Assembly (NCBI RefSeq): GCF_022760995.1 | Contig: NZ_JAKWJO010000006.1 | Span: 124,001 to 188,000, forward strand | DNA length: 64,000 nucleotides | Source: Dyella sedimenti | GTDB taxonomy: Bacteria > Pseudomonadota > Gammaproteobacteria > Xanthomonadales > Rhodanobacteraceae | Direction of reading: 5' to 3' | Shown here: positions 9,475-17,796 of the stretch, piece by piece | How positions within the stretch are numbered: position 1 is the first letter of the stretch | How the letters are laid out: the number at the start of each line of letters is the position of its first letter | Translations under genes and position numbers: made by a program | Notes under the pieces: model-generated | Told to the model about the DNA's origin: nothing | The model's database searches: none | The model's input: only the letters and a program-made list of their open reading frames with translations

Positions 9475-10371
9475 GACCGCCTGCAAGCCATGCGGGTCTT
9501 CACGCGCATCGTCGAGCTGGGCAGCTTCACCCGCGCCGCCGACGACCTGAGCCTGCCGCGCGCCACCCTCACCCACACCATCAAGCGCCTGGAAGAGCAC
9601 GTGGGCGCACACCTGCTGCAGCGGACCACCCGCCGCGTGCGTCCCACCCAGGACGGCGAGGTGTACTACAACCATTGCGTGCGCCTGTTGGCCGACCTCG
9701 ATGCGGTGGAGGCCGACTTCCGCGAGGCCGCGGTGGTGCCCAAGGGCCGGCTGCGCATCGACCTGGCCTCCTCGCTGGCGCGCCATACGCTGATCCCGGC
9801 CCTGCCGGCTTTCTTCGCGCGCTATCCACAGATCGAGCTGGACATCGGCACCAGCGACCGCTTTATCGACCTGGTGCAGGAAGGGGTGGACTGCGTGCTG
9901 CGCGCGGGCGACCTGGCCGACTCCACCATGGTGGGGCGCCGCCTCGCCAGCATGTCGCAGGCCACCGTCGCCAGCGCGGACTACGTGCGCCGGCACGGCC
10001 TGCCGCAGAGCCTGGCCGAGCTGCAGCACGGCCACGTGGCGGTGAACTGGGCCTCGCCCACCACGCGCCGTCTCTCGCCACTGGAATTCATGGCGGGGCG
10101 GCGCATGCGCGAGGTGATGCTGCCCTCGCGGGTGACCGTCAGCGGCACCGAGGCCTACCTCGCCTCCTGCGAGGCGGGCCTGGGCATCGCGCAATTCCCG
10201 CGCTACCGCATCGGGGAGGCCTTGGCCGATGGCCGCCTGGTCGAGCTGTTGCCGGCGATGCCGCCGCCGGTCCTGCCGGTGAGCGTGCTCTACCCCTCGC
10301 AGCGCCAGTTGCCGCTGCGTCTGCGGGTGTTCATCGACTGGGTGGCGGAACTGCTGCGCGACCTAGCCTGA
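9472..10371 (+). CDS. LysR family transcriptional regulator
   Basis: A 299-residue regulator with an N-terminal winged helix-turn-helix (MDRLQAMRVFTRIVELGSF, then RAADDLSLPRATLTHTIKRL) and a LysR substrate-binding domain from about residue 90 (GRLRIDLASSLARHTLIPAL). The conserved ATLTHTIKRLEEHVGAHLLQR recognition region is intact. It is divergent from the aldo/keto reductase and is followed 81 bp later by a FAD monooxygenase on the same strand. Either neighbour may be its target, and autorepression through the repeats at 9430-9474 is likely for this family. Confidence 0.94.
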   Translation: MDRLQAMRVFTRIVELGSFTRAADDLSLPRATLTHTIKRLEEHVGAHLLQRTTRRVRPTQDGEVYYNHCVRLLADLDAVEADFREAAVVPKGRLRIDLASSLARHTLIPALPAFFARYPQIELDIGTSDRFIDLVQEGVDCVLRAGDLADSTMVGRRLASMSQATVASADYVRRHGLPQSLAELQHGHVAVNWASPTTRRLSPLEFMAGRRMREVMLPSRVTVSGTEAYLASCEAGLGIAQFPRYRIGEALADGRLVELLPAMPPPVLPVSVLYPSQRQLPLRLRVFIDWVAELLRDLA

Positions 10372-10452
10372 CCGGGCCGGGCCTGCCACGCCGCCTTGAC
10401 GTCGGCGCAACGCACGGCGGCGGCAGACTGCCGGCTGACAGGAGGCAAGCGC

Positions 10453-11580
10453 ATGGCATCGCCGCAGGTGGATGTGCTGATCGTCGGTGCCGGCCCCACC
10501 GGGCTGGCCGCCGCCTTGCTGCTGGCGCGGCGTGGCGTTGCCGTGCGCATCGTCGATGGCGCGACCGAGCCCAACGTGTATTCGAAGGCCCTGGCGGTCA
10601 ACAGCCGCACGCTGGAAGTACTGCAGGAAACCGGCGTGGCCGACCGCATCGTGGTGGAGGGCTGGGCGGTGAAGGGCGCCAGCCTGCACGAACGCGACCG
10701 CGAGGTGCTCGCCCTGGACCTGCCCGCGGCGCTGGGCGTGCGGCAGGCCATGACCGTGCTGCCGCAGGCCCGGACCGAGGCCCTGCTGGCCGACGCCCTG
10801 CAAGCCCAGGGCGTGACGGTGGAGCGGGGCGCCACCCTGCTGGCGCTGGCGCAGGACGAATCGAGGGTGACGGCCACCCTGCGGCATGCCGACGGCCGCC
10901 AGGAACAGGCGCAGTCCCGGCTGCTGTTCGGCGCGGATGGCGCGCGCAGCGCCACGCGCCACGCCCTGCGGCTGGACTTCGCCGGCAGCAACCTGCCCGA
11001 GCCGTGGCTGCTGTGGGACATCGGCATGCAGACGCCGCTGGATCCCTGGCGCGCGCACGTGCTGTTCGAGCCCGCCGGCTTCATCTTCGTGCTGCGACTG
11101 GCCGGTGCCACCTGGCGGGTGATCGGCAACACCGCCGACCCGCTGGCCACCTTGCGCCGCTACGGCACGTTGGACGGCGTGGCGTGGCAATCGCAGTTCC
11201 ACATCGGCCACCGCGTCGCCGCGCGCGCCGGGGTGGGGCGCGTGGCGCTGGGCGGCGACGCGGCGCACATCCATTCGCCGATCGGCGCGCGCGGCATGAA
11301 CCTGGGCATCGAGGATGCCTACGTGTTCGCCGATTGCGCGGCCGATGCGCTGGCGGGCGACATGGCGCGCCTGCGCGACTACGCCGTCCTGCGCCACGCG
11401 GTGCACCGGTCGGTGGTGCGGCGTATTGGCGCAATCACGCGCCTCGTGCATGGGCGCACGCCGTGGCTGCGGCGCGTGCGCGATGGCGTGATACCGCTGG
11501 CTGGGCACCTTTCCTTCGCGCGGGAGCTGATGCTGCGCACCGTGGGCGGACTTGACCACCCGCTGAAGGTGCATCCCTAG
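10453..11580 (+). CDS. FAD-dependent aromatic-type monooxygenase
   Basis: A 375-residue group A flavoprotein hydroxylase (FAD_binding_3). Motifs in order: GAGPTGLAAALLLARRG (dinucleotide GxGxxG, near residue 13), the DG motif LLFGADGARSATRH near residue 158, and the GD motif ALGGDAAHIHSPIGARGMNLG near residue 268. ATG at 10453 has an excellent ribosome site (CAGGAGG, 7 nt upstream); the earlier in-frame start at 10396 does not. It is shorter than PheA/MhpA-type enzymes, with no C-terminal thioredoxin-like domain. The substrate is not known. Confidence 0.92.
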   Translation: MASPQVDVLIVGAGPTGLAAALLLARRGVAVRIVDGATEPNVYSKALAVNSRTLEVLQETGVADRIVVEGWAVKGASLHERDREVLALDLPAALGVRQAMTVLPQARTEALLADALQAQGVTVERGATLLALAQDESRVTATLRHADGRQEQAQSRLLFGADGARSATRHALRLDFAGSNLPEPWLLWDIGMQTPLDPWRAHVLFEPAGFIFVLRLAGATWRVIGNTADPLATLRRYGTLDGVAWQSQFHIGHRVAARAGVGRVALGGDAAHIHSPIGARGMNLGIEDAYVFADCAADALAGDMARLRDYAVLRHAVHRSVVRRIGAITRLVHGRTPWLRRVRDGVIPLAGHLSFARELMLRTVGGLDHPLKVHP

Positions 11581-11709
11581 CCACGCTCAAGTTTCCCGGT
11601 GGGGCGTCGATAATGCGGATAGCTCGCCATACGTCCGTGACGGTCACGTCACCTGCGCGGGCGCGGCCCGCGCCGCGACGTATCCGCCCCACGAGATGTC
11701 CCCCGACGC

Positions 11710-12075
11710 ATGACCGCCCGCAAGCCCCACACCAACAACCGCGTGGATTGGAACGATCCGCGCCTGCAGGCGCTGCTGCGCCGTTCCGAGGAATGGAAGC
11801 TCGACAACCGGGGCACCTACGAGCCCAGGGACGTGCAGGTCCATCTCGGCTGGGGCGCGACCACCGCCCGTCCGGCCGTGCTGGTGTGGGAACGCGACCA
11901 GGTGATGATGCTGGAGACGCGCTTCCCCATCCCGATGGGCGAGCACGTGCGGGTGGATGTGCCCAAGGGCGACGGCATGCGTAGCCTGTGGGGCATCGTG
12001 GCCGAGAGCCGCGAGGGTTTCCGCGCCGAGGACCGCGCCAACGGCGTGCACCTGCACTGGCTGCACCTGCGCTGA
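11710..12075 (+). CDS. Hypothetical protein, possibly a degenerate PilZ-like domain
   Basis: A 121-residue soluble protein without signal peptide or membrane segment. The C-terminal half (MGEHVRVDVPKG, LWGIVAESREGF, NGVHLHWLHL) has the strand spacing of a PilZ barrel, but the c-di-GMP-binding RxxxR and D/NxSxxG motifs are not present. If it is PilZ-like it probably does not bind c-di-GMP in the usual way. It lies alone between the monooxygenase and the convergent thioesterase. Codon use looks genuine. The family is not recognised with confidence. Confidence 0.7.
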   Translation: MTARKPHTNNRVDWNDPRLQALLRRSEEWKLDNRGTYEPRDVQVHLGWGATTARPAVLVWERDQVMMLETRFPIPMGEHVRVDVPKGDGMRSLWGIVAESREGFRAEDRANGVHLHWLHLR

Positions 12076-12086
12076 CGATCCCCGTG

Positions 12087-12509
12087 TCAGCCGGCGCCCG
12101 GCAGCGCCGGCACGGTGGCCGGCGCGCCGTTGGAATCGAGCGCCACCATCACGAAGCGGCCGGTGGTACAGACGCGGCGGTCACCGGTGAGCGGATCCTC
12201 GGCGGTCAGCTCCACTTCCACCGTCATCGAGCTGTGGCCCACGTGCACGATGCGCGCCACCAGTTCGGCCAGCTGTCCCTTGCGCACCGGCACGCGGAAG
12301 TTCACCTCCTCCGAACGGGCGGTGACCACGGTGCGGCGGGCATGCCGAGAGGCGACGATGAAGGCGGCCTTGTCCATCCACGCCAGCGCCTGGCCGCCGA
12401 ACAGCGTGCCCAGGTGATTGGTGTGGTCGGGAAAGACCATCTCCAGCAGGCGGGCCTCGGGCAGCGGCTGGTCGGTCATGGCGGGGGTCTGGCTCATGGC
12501 GGGATTCAT
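12087..12509 (-). CDS. Acyl-CoA thioesterase, hotdog fold (YciA type)
   Basis: A 140-residue hotdog thioesterase that hydrolyses acyl-CoAs in the cytoplasm. The YciA-type active-site helix is clear: HTNHLGTLFGGQALAWMDKAA, with the catalytic Asp of WMD. TARSEEVNFRVPVRKGQLAEL and the long beta-strand VEVELTAEDPLTGDRRVC follow. Three in-frame ATGs (12509, 12497, 12479) are possible and none has a strong ribosome site. The longest is given; the true start may be 12 or 30 nt shorter. Confidence 0.9.
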   Translation of the reverse strand: MNPAMSQTPAMTDQPLPEARLLEMVFPDHTNHLGTLFGGQALAWMDKAAFIVASRHARRTVVTARSEEVNFRVPVRKGQLAELVARIVHVGHSSMTVEVELTAEDPLTGDRRVCTTGRFVMVALDSNGAPATVPALPGAG

Positions 12510-12749
12510 GCGGGCGGGTGGATGGGGGCGGGCGTCGGGCCGGGTGCTAAGCGGACATGCGCCATGGGCGTCGGATGACGCGGCATATTGTCGCCGAACT
12601 TGCCGGACGGGTGTGGCCGGGATGCGCGTCGCCGGTCCGCGCGCGGGACCAATGGCAGGGGTGCCTTGCCGCCCCCCGCCAGTAGGATGAAGGGTTCGTC
12701 GCGGCGCGCGCATGGCGCCTGCGCAACACCTTGAGCCTGGGGGGAACGC

Positions 12750-15083
12750 ATGGTTTCGAACAAGTACGGCGCGCGCTTGCTGGGCGTGCTGGCGATGGGC
12801 GTGCTGGCGTCCGGCGTGGCCGCGCAGGGCCGCACGCTCACCGACGAGGACTACGCCAGGGCGGAGCGCTACGTGGGTTACAACACCACGCCGCTGGTCG
12901 ACCACGCGGTACCCAGCGTGACCTGGCTGGACGCCACGCACTTCTGGTATCGCGACCACGACGCCAAGGGCGACCGGTACCTGCGCTACGACACCGCCAC
13001 CGGCAAGGCCGCGCCCGCGTTCGACCACGCCAGGCTCGCCGGTGCGCTCGGCAAGGCGCTGGGCAAGCCGGTGAATGCCGCCAGGCTGGGCCTGACCGGC
13101 TTCGAGGTCGCGGCCGACGCCCGCCTCGACGTCGACCTCAAGGGCCGCCACTACCTGTGCGACGCGGCGCTGGATGCCTGCGCCGCCGGCAGGGACGACA
13201 ACGCCGAAGGGCCGGGCCACGAGCCCGGCGTGCCCTCGCCCGACAAGCGCAGCGAGGCCTTCGTGCGCGACTGGAACCTGTGGCTGCGCGACGTCGCCAC
13301 CGGCAAGGAGACCCAGCTCACCTTCGACGGCGTGGAGAACGACGGCTACGCCACCGACAACGCTGGCTGGAAGCACACCAACAAGGCGATCCTGGTGTGG
13401 TCGCCCGATTCCCGTCGGATCGCCACCTTCCAGCAGGACCAGCGCAAGACCGGCGACATGGTGATCGTCGGCACCAACGTCGGCCATCCGAAGGTGGAGA
13501 CGTGGAAGTATCCGCTGGTGGGCGACCAGGACGTGACGATGATCGAGCGCGTCATCGTCGACGTGGCCGGCCGCAAGGTGCTGCGCCTGAAGATGGAGCC
13601 GGACCAGCACCGCTCCACCCTGTGCGACGACGTCAGCTGCGGCCGCGACGGTGGCTGGGACGACGTGCAATGGGCACCGGACGGCGCCACGCTGGCCTTC
13701 GTCTCCAGCTCGCGCGACCACAAGCAGGCCTGGTTCCGCGTCGCCGACGCGCGCACCGGCGAGGTGCGCACCGTGTTCGATGAAAGCGTGCCCACCTACT
13801 ACGAGAGCGGCAACGGCAAGGTCAACTGGCACTACCTTCCCGAAAGCCACGAGGTGGTGTGGTTCAGCGAGCGCAACAACTGGGGCAACCTGTACCTCTA
13901 CGACCTGGACAGCGGCAAGCTCAAGCACGCCATCACCACCGGCGAGGGCAACGTCACCGAAGTGCTGCGGGTCGATCCCAACAGCCGCACGCTGTGGTTC
14001 CGCGGCGTGGGCCGCGAGCAGGGCGTGAATCCCTACTATCAGCAGTTCTACAAGGTCAGCCTGGACGGCGGCGCGCCCACGCTGCTGGCGCCGGAGCCGG
14101 CCGACCACACCATCACCCTGTCGCCGGATGGACGTCTGTTCGCCGACGCCTGGTCCACGCCGACCACGCCGCCGGTCACGGTGCTGCGCAGCGCCGACGA
14201 TGGCCGCGTGCTTGGCACCATCGCCCGGGCCGACCTCTCGCGCCTGCTCGCCACCGGCTGGAAGCCGCCCGAGCCGTTCATCGTGAAGGGGCGCGACGGC
14301 AAGACCGACCTGTACGGCCTGATGTTCAAGCCCACGCATTTCGATCCCAGCAAAAAGTACCCGATCATCGACTATGTCTATCCGGGCCCGCAGACCGGCT
14401 CGGTGGGCTCGCGCAGCTTCAATCCCGCGCGCAGCGACCACCAGGCGCTGGCCGAGCTGGGCTTCGTCGTGGTGGCCATCGACGGCATGGGCACGCCGTG
14501 GCGTTCCAAGGCCTTCCATGACGCCTACTACGGCAACATCGGCGACAACACCCTGCCGGACCAGGTGGCGGGCCTGAAGGAGCTGGGCAGGCGCTATCCG
14601 TGGATCGACATGGGGCGCGTGGGCATCTGGGGCCATTCCGGCGGCGGCAACGCCACGGTGACGGCGATGTTCCGCCATGCCGACCTGTTCAAGGTGGGCA
14701 TCGCCGAGAGCGGCAACCACGACAACCGCAACTACGAGGACGACTGGGCCGAGAAGTGGCAGGGCCTGTTGACCACCGGCAAGGACGGCAAAGGCAACTA
14801 CGACGACCAGGCCAACCAGAACCACGCGACCGGCCTCCAGGGCCACCTGCTGCTGGCCCACGGCACCATGGACGACAACGTGCCGCCCTACGAGACGCTG
14901 CTGGTGGTGGATGCGCTGATCAAGGCCAACAAGGACTTCGACCTGCTGCTGATCCCCAACGCCCGCCACGGCTACGGCGCGGCCGGCAACTACATGATGC
15001 GTCGGCGCTGGGACTACTTCGTGCGCTACCTCGCCGGCGACACGCCGCCGAAGGAATACGCGATGAAGCCGCCAAAGGAGTGA
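12750..15083 (+). CDS. Secreted S9 family dipeptidyl peptidase IV
   Basis: A 777-residue serine exopeptidase releasing X-Pro dipeptides. It has a signal peptide (MVSNKYGARLLGVLAMGVLA...GVAAQ), a DPPIV N-terminal beta-propeller (about 100-500) and a prolyl-oligopeptidase hydrolase domain. The triad is Ser630 in GHSGGG, Asp708 in HGTMDDNV and His740 in NARHGYG, which by chance are the same residue numbers as in human DPP4. GGGGGA lies before the ATG. Its end converges on the permease pair across a 10-bp-stem hairpin. It probably feeds the organism with proline-rich dipeptides, together with the other exported peptidases nearby. Confidence 0.95.
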   Translation: MVSNKYGARLLGVLAMGVLASGVAAQGRTLTDEDYARAERYVGYNTTPLVDHAVPSVTWLDATHFWYRDHDAKGDRYLRYDTATGKAAPAFDHARLAGALGKALGKPVNAARLGLTGFEVAADARLDVDLKGRHYLCDAALDACAAGRDDNAEGPGHEPGVPSPDKRSEAFVRDWNLWLRDVATGKETQLTFDGVENDGYATDNAGWKHTNKAILVWSPDSRRIATFQQDQRKTGDMVIVGTNVGHPKVETWKYPLVGDQDVTMIERVIVDVAGRKVLRLKMEPDQHRSTLCDDVSCGRDGGWDDVQWAPDGATLAFVSSSRDHKQAWFRVADARTGEVRTVFDESVPTYYESGNGKVNWHYLPESHEVVWFSERNNWGNLYLYDLDSGKLKHAITTGEGNVTEVLRVDPNSRTLWFRGVGREQGVNPYYQQFYKVSLDGGAPTLLAPEPADHTITLSPDGRLFADAWSTPTTPPVTVLRSADDGRVLGTIARADLSRLLATGWKPPEPFIVKGRDGKTDLYGLMFKPTHFDPSKKYPIIDYVYPGPQTGSVGSRSFNPARSDHQALAELGFVVVAIDGMGTPWRSKAFHDAYYGNIGDNTLPDQVAGLKELGRRYPWIDMGRVGIWGHSGGGNATVTAMFRHADLFKVGIAESGNHDNRNYEDDWAEKWQGLLTTGKDGKGNYDDQANQNHATGLQGHLLLAHGTMDDNVPPYETLLVVDALIKANKDFDLLLIPNARHGYGAAGNYMMRRRWDYFVRYLAGDTPPKEYAMKPPKE

Positions 15084-15086
15084 TCG

Positions 15087-15121
15087 CCCCAGCCCCTCTC
15101 CTGTCGGGAAAGGGGCTGGGG
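15087..15121. terminator. Hairpin between convergent genes
   Basis: CCCCAGCCCC pairs perfectly with GGGGCTGGGG (10 bp, plus a T-A pair inside). It sits 3 bp after the DPP IV stop and 26 bp from the permease stop. There is no U-tract, so intrinsic termination is uncertain. Its place between two converging genes suggests a shared 3' end structure. Confidence 0.45.
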
Positions 15122-15146
15122 AGAGGTTGCGGGCCTGGCCCAACCC

Positions 15147-16361
15147 TCACCCCGACCGCGTCGCCACCACCGGCGGCACCGCCGAGGCTCGCCGCGCCGG
15201 TCCCAGCACGGCGAGTTGCCCCAGCAGCCACAGCAGGGCCGCGCCCACCGGCAGGTAGAACCAGGGCAGCCGCTGCAATGCATAGTGCGTCATCAGCAGC
15301 AGGTTGAGCGCATAGGCCAGCACCGCGCCGGCGAGGATGCCGCCGGTGACGATCAGCGCGTTTTCCGCCTGGAAGTAACGCAGGATGTCCCGGCGCGTGG
15401 CGCCTACCGCGCGGCGCACGCCGATCGCGCGGCGCCGCTGCTGTACCCAGAAGCTGGCCAGCCCGGCGATGCCCGCCGAGGTCACCAGCAGCAGGCCCAG
15501 CGCGGCGGCCAGCAGCAGGCCGATCATGGTGCGGTCGCGGCGGAAGTAGTCGCTGCGCAGCTGGCTGAAGGTCCGTGGATGGCGCAGCACGCGGTTGCCG
15601 TCCAGCCGCGTCAGCGTCTCCGCAGCCTGCTTGAGCACGCGCTCGCGGTCCTGCGGCGCGGTGCGCAGGATGTAGTTGATGCCGCCGTCGTCCGGTAGCA
15701 GGGGAAACAGCGTGGCGTATTCGCTGCCGCCGCTCTCGTCCAGCACCGGCCGCAGCAGGTGGTCCACCACGCCCACGATGCGCACGGGGCCGTCGCCCGG
15801 ATAGATCAGCTTGCCCAGCGGGTCCTGTCCGGGAAACAGCCGCTCGGCCAGCGCGCGCGTCACGATGGTGGAAGGCACGTGGTTGATGCCGTTCCAGTCG
15901 TGGGCAGTGTCGATGGGCAGGTATTCCTCCGGCAGGAAGTCGCGGCCGGCGACCAGACGCAGGCCCAGCGTGGCCAGCTCGCCCGGCGTGCCGTTGAAGG
16001 CGGTAGCGGTGAGCCGCGGCTGGCCCTTGGGCTCGGTGGCGATGCCGTTGCTCCAGTTGTAGCCGTTGAAGGGCAGGGCATCGACGCCGGCGGCTGCCTG
16101 CACGCCGGCCAGGCCGCGCAGGGCGGCGAGATCGGCCTGGTGGCGCACCAGCGGATCCTCGCGGTCGTCCACGCTGATGCTTTCCAGCATCACCACGGCG
16201 TCCTCCGCCACGCCGCTGGGCTGGCGCATCTGCACCAGGCGATGGCCGATGATGGCGGCGGCGTTGCACACGATGGCGCAGGTGAAGGCCACCTGCAGCA
16301 CCATCAGCAGCACGGTGAGCTTGTGGCGGGTGAGGCTGGCGAGCAGGGGCGAGTGCGGCAT
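15147..16361 (-). CDS. MacB/FtsX-type ABC transporter permease (second of pair)
   Basis: A 404-residue permease: one N-terminal membrane helix (KLTVLLMVLQVAFTCAIVCN), a large periplasmic MacB_PCD domain (about 45-275), then three C-terminal helices of the FtsX fold with the cytoplasmic motif RRRAIGVRRAVGATRRDILRY. It follows its partner by 8 bp, with GAGGACT before the ATG at 16361. MacB-family proteins are mechanotransmitters rather than channels and need an ATPase. No ATPase gene lies beside it, so one must come from elsewhere or from beyond the window. The role (exporter or envelope stress) cannot be named. Confidence 0.88.
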   Translation of the reverse strand: MPHSPLLASLTRHKLTVLLMVLQVAFTCAIVCNAAAIIGHRLVQMRQPSGVAEDAVVMLESISVDDREDPLVRHQADLAALRGLAGVQAAAGVDALPFNGYNWSNGIATEPKGQPRLTATAFNGTPGELATLGLRLVAGRDFLPEEYLPIDTAHDWNGINHVPSTIVTRALAERLFPGQDPLGKLIYPGDGPVRIVGVVDHLLRPVLDESGGSEYATLFPLLPDDGGINYILRTAPQDRERVLKQAAETLTRLDGNRVLRHPRTFSQLRSDYFRRDRTMIGLLLAAALGLLLVTSAGIAGLASFWVQQRRRAIGVRRAVGATRRDILRYFQAENALIVTGGILAGAVLAYALNLLLMTHYALQRLPWFYLPVGAALLWLLGQLAVLGPARRASAVPPVVATRSG

Positions 16362-16369
16362 GACAGTCC

Positions 16370-17671
16370 TCACTGGGTCTTGAGCTGCAGGGCCGGCGGG
16401 ATGCGGCAGGCACGCCAGGCCGGCAACAGGCCGGCCAGCACGCTGGCGACGATCGCCAGGACGAAGGTCTGCAGCAGCATGGCGCCGTCCATCTGCGCCA
16501 GCTGGGCATAGCCGTCCGGTCGCTGGCGCACGGTCCACAGGCCCAGGCAGGCGATGGCCAGGCCGAGCAGTCCGCCGGCCAGGCCGATCACGCTGGCCTC
16601 GATGCCCAGTTGCAGGAACACGTCGCGCCGCCGCGCGCCCAGGGCGCGGCGCACGCTGATCTCGCCGCCGCGGCGCAGGAAGGTGGCCAGCAGCAGCCCC
16701 ATCACGTTGAGCATGCACACGCCCAGGAAGCCCAGCGCCAGCGCCAGTTGCAGGCGCAGGTCGTCGGGTATCGCGTGCTCGTGCGCCAACCAGTCCATCA
16801 GGCCGTAGAGCTGCGCGTCCACCGGGCGCGGGAAGCGGCCATGCGCCTGCTGCTCGCGCCAGTAGCCGGCGAGGAACTCACGGTAGGCGCCCGCCTTGGC
16901 GGCGCTGTCCAGCTGCACCCAGAACTGCAGCCAGCTGCAGTGGTCGCTGTCGCGCGTGTCGCCGCTGTCGCCCCAGCAGGCGAAGCGTCCGCTGAAATCC
17001 AGCTTCAGGTCCAGCGCGGTGGACAGCGGCAGGAAGAACTGGTCGGTGCGGCCGAATGCGCGGCTGTCGATCTGCGCGTAGAACTGCGGCTGCGGGTGCC
17101 AGCCGTCGAGCACGCCGACGACGCGGAAGTCGGTGTCCTTCAGGCGTACCGAGCGGCCCACGGCCGAGGCGTCGCCGAACAACTGGCGGCTCAGCTCGCG
17201 GTCGAGCACCACCACGCGCGCGCGCTGCTCGTCGTCCTGCGCGCTCCAGCCGCCGCCGGCGGTGAAAGGGGTGCCGAACATCGTGAAGAAATCCGCGGTG
17301 ACGTAGTGGCCCGTTTCGTAGAACGGCAGGCCGCCCGCCTGCGCGGGCCGCACCGGCACCGCGCCGCCGGCCATGGCGGCCTGGCGATCCGCGCGGGCCG
17401 CGTGCAGCAGGTTCATTGCGTCGGGCCAGGTGAAGTTCCCATCGGGTATGGCCTGTTCGGCGCGGTCGTGCGCGAGCGGGCGCGGATCGATCAGGGGCGC
17501 ATAAAGCTGGCCGCTGCGCCCGGGCAGGGGATCGCCGGACAGCACGTGGAACACCGTGATCATGGTCATGCTGGCGCCGATGCCCAGCCCGATCACCAGC
17601 ACCATCAGCATTGCCAGCGCCTTGTTCCGCCTGAGGTTGTGCGCGGCGATCGCCGCGTAGTAGCCGAGCAT
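16370..17671 (-). CDS. MacB/FtsX-type ABC transporter permease (first of pair)
   Basis: A 433-residue permease with the same architecture as its neighbour: N-terminal helix (LAMLMVLVIGLGIGASMTMIT), periplasmic MacB_PCD domain with the phrase AVGRSVRLKDTDFRVVGVLDG, and C-terminal FtsX helices with GGEISVRRALGARRRDVFLQLG. The ATG at 17671 follows AGGAGAG. It lies 125 bp downstream of the M56 gene on the same strand, so the pair may belong to the BlaI-controlled unit. The two permeases likely form a heterodimer. No nucleotide-binding subunit is encoded nearby. Confidence 0.88.
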   Translation of the reverse strand: MLGYYAAIAAHNLRRNKALAMLMVLVIGLGIGASMTMITVFHVLSGDPLPGRSGQLYAPLIDPRPLAHDRAEQAIPDGNFTWPDAMNLLHAARADRQAAMAGGAVPVRPAQAGGLPFYETGHYVTADFFTMFGTPFTAGGGWSAQDDEQRARVVVLDRELSRQLFGDASAVGRSVRLKDTDFRVVGVLDGWHPQPQFYAQIDSRAFGRTDQFFLPLSTALDLKLDFSGRFACWGDSGDTRDSDHCSWLQFWVQLDSAAKAGAYREFLAGYWREQQAHGRFPRPVDAQLYGLMDWLAHEHAIPDDLRLQLALALGFLGVCMLNVMGLLLATFLRRGGEISVRRALGARRRDVFLQLGIEASVIGLAGGLLGLAIACLGLWTVRQRPDGYAQLAQMDGAMLLQTFVLAIVASVLAGLLPAWRACRIPPALQLKTQ

Positions 17672-17796
17672 GGGACTCTCCTGGCGGCCTGGTGGCGGGC
17701 CGCACGGTGCCGCGCCCCGGCTTGCGCCGGAGCCCGGGGATGGAAAGGGCTGCCGCGCCGCCCCGCCGTACCGGCGGGCGCGACGTGTTCAACGGG

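Noticed and set aside
12087..15143. Very long minus-strand frame across the DPP IV gene
   Set aside because: Only its last part (12087-12509) is a real gene, the thioesterase; the rest is the shadow of the S9 peptidase.
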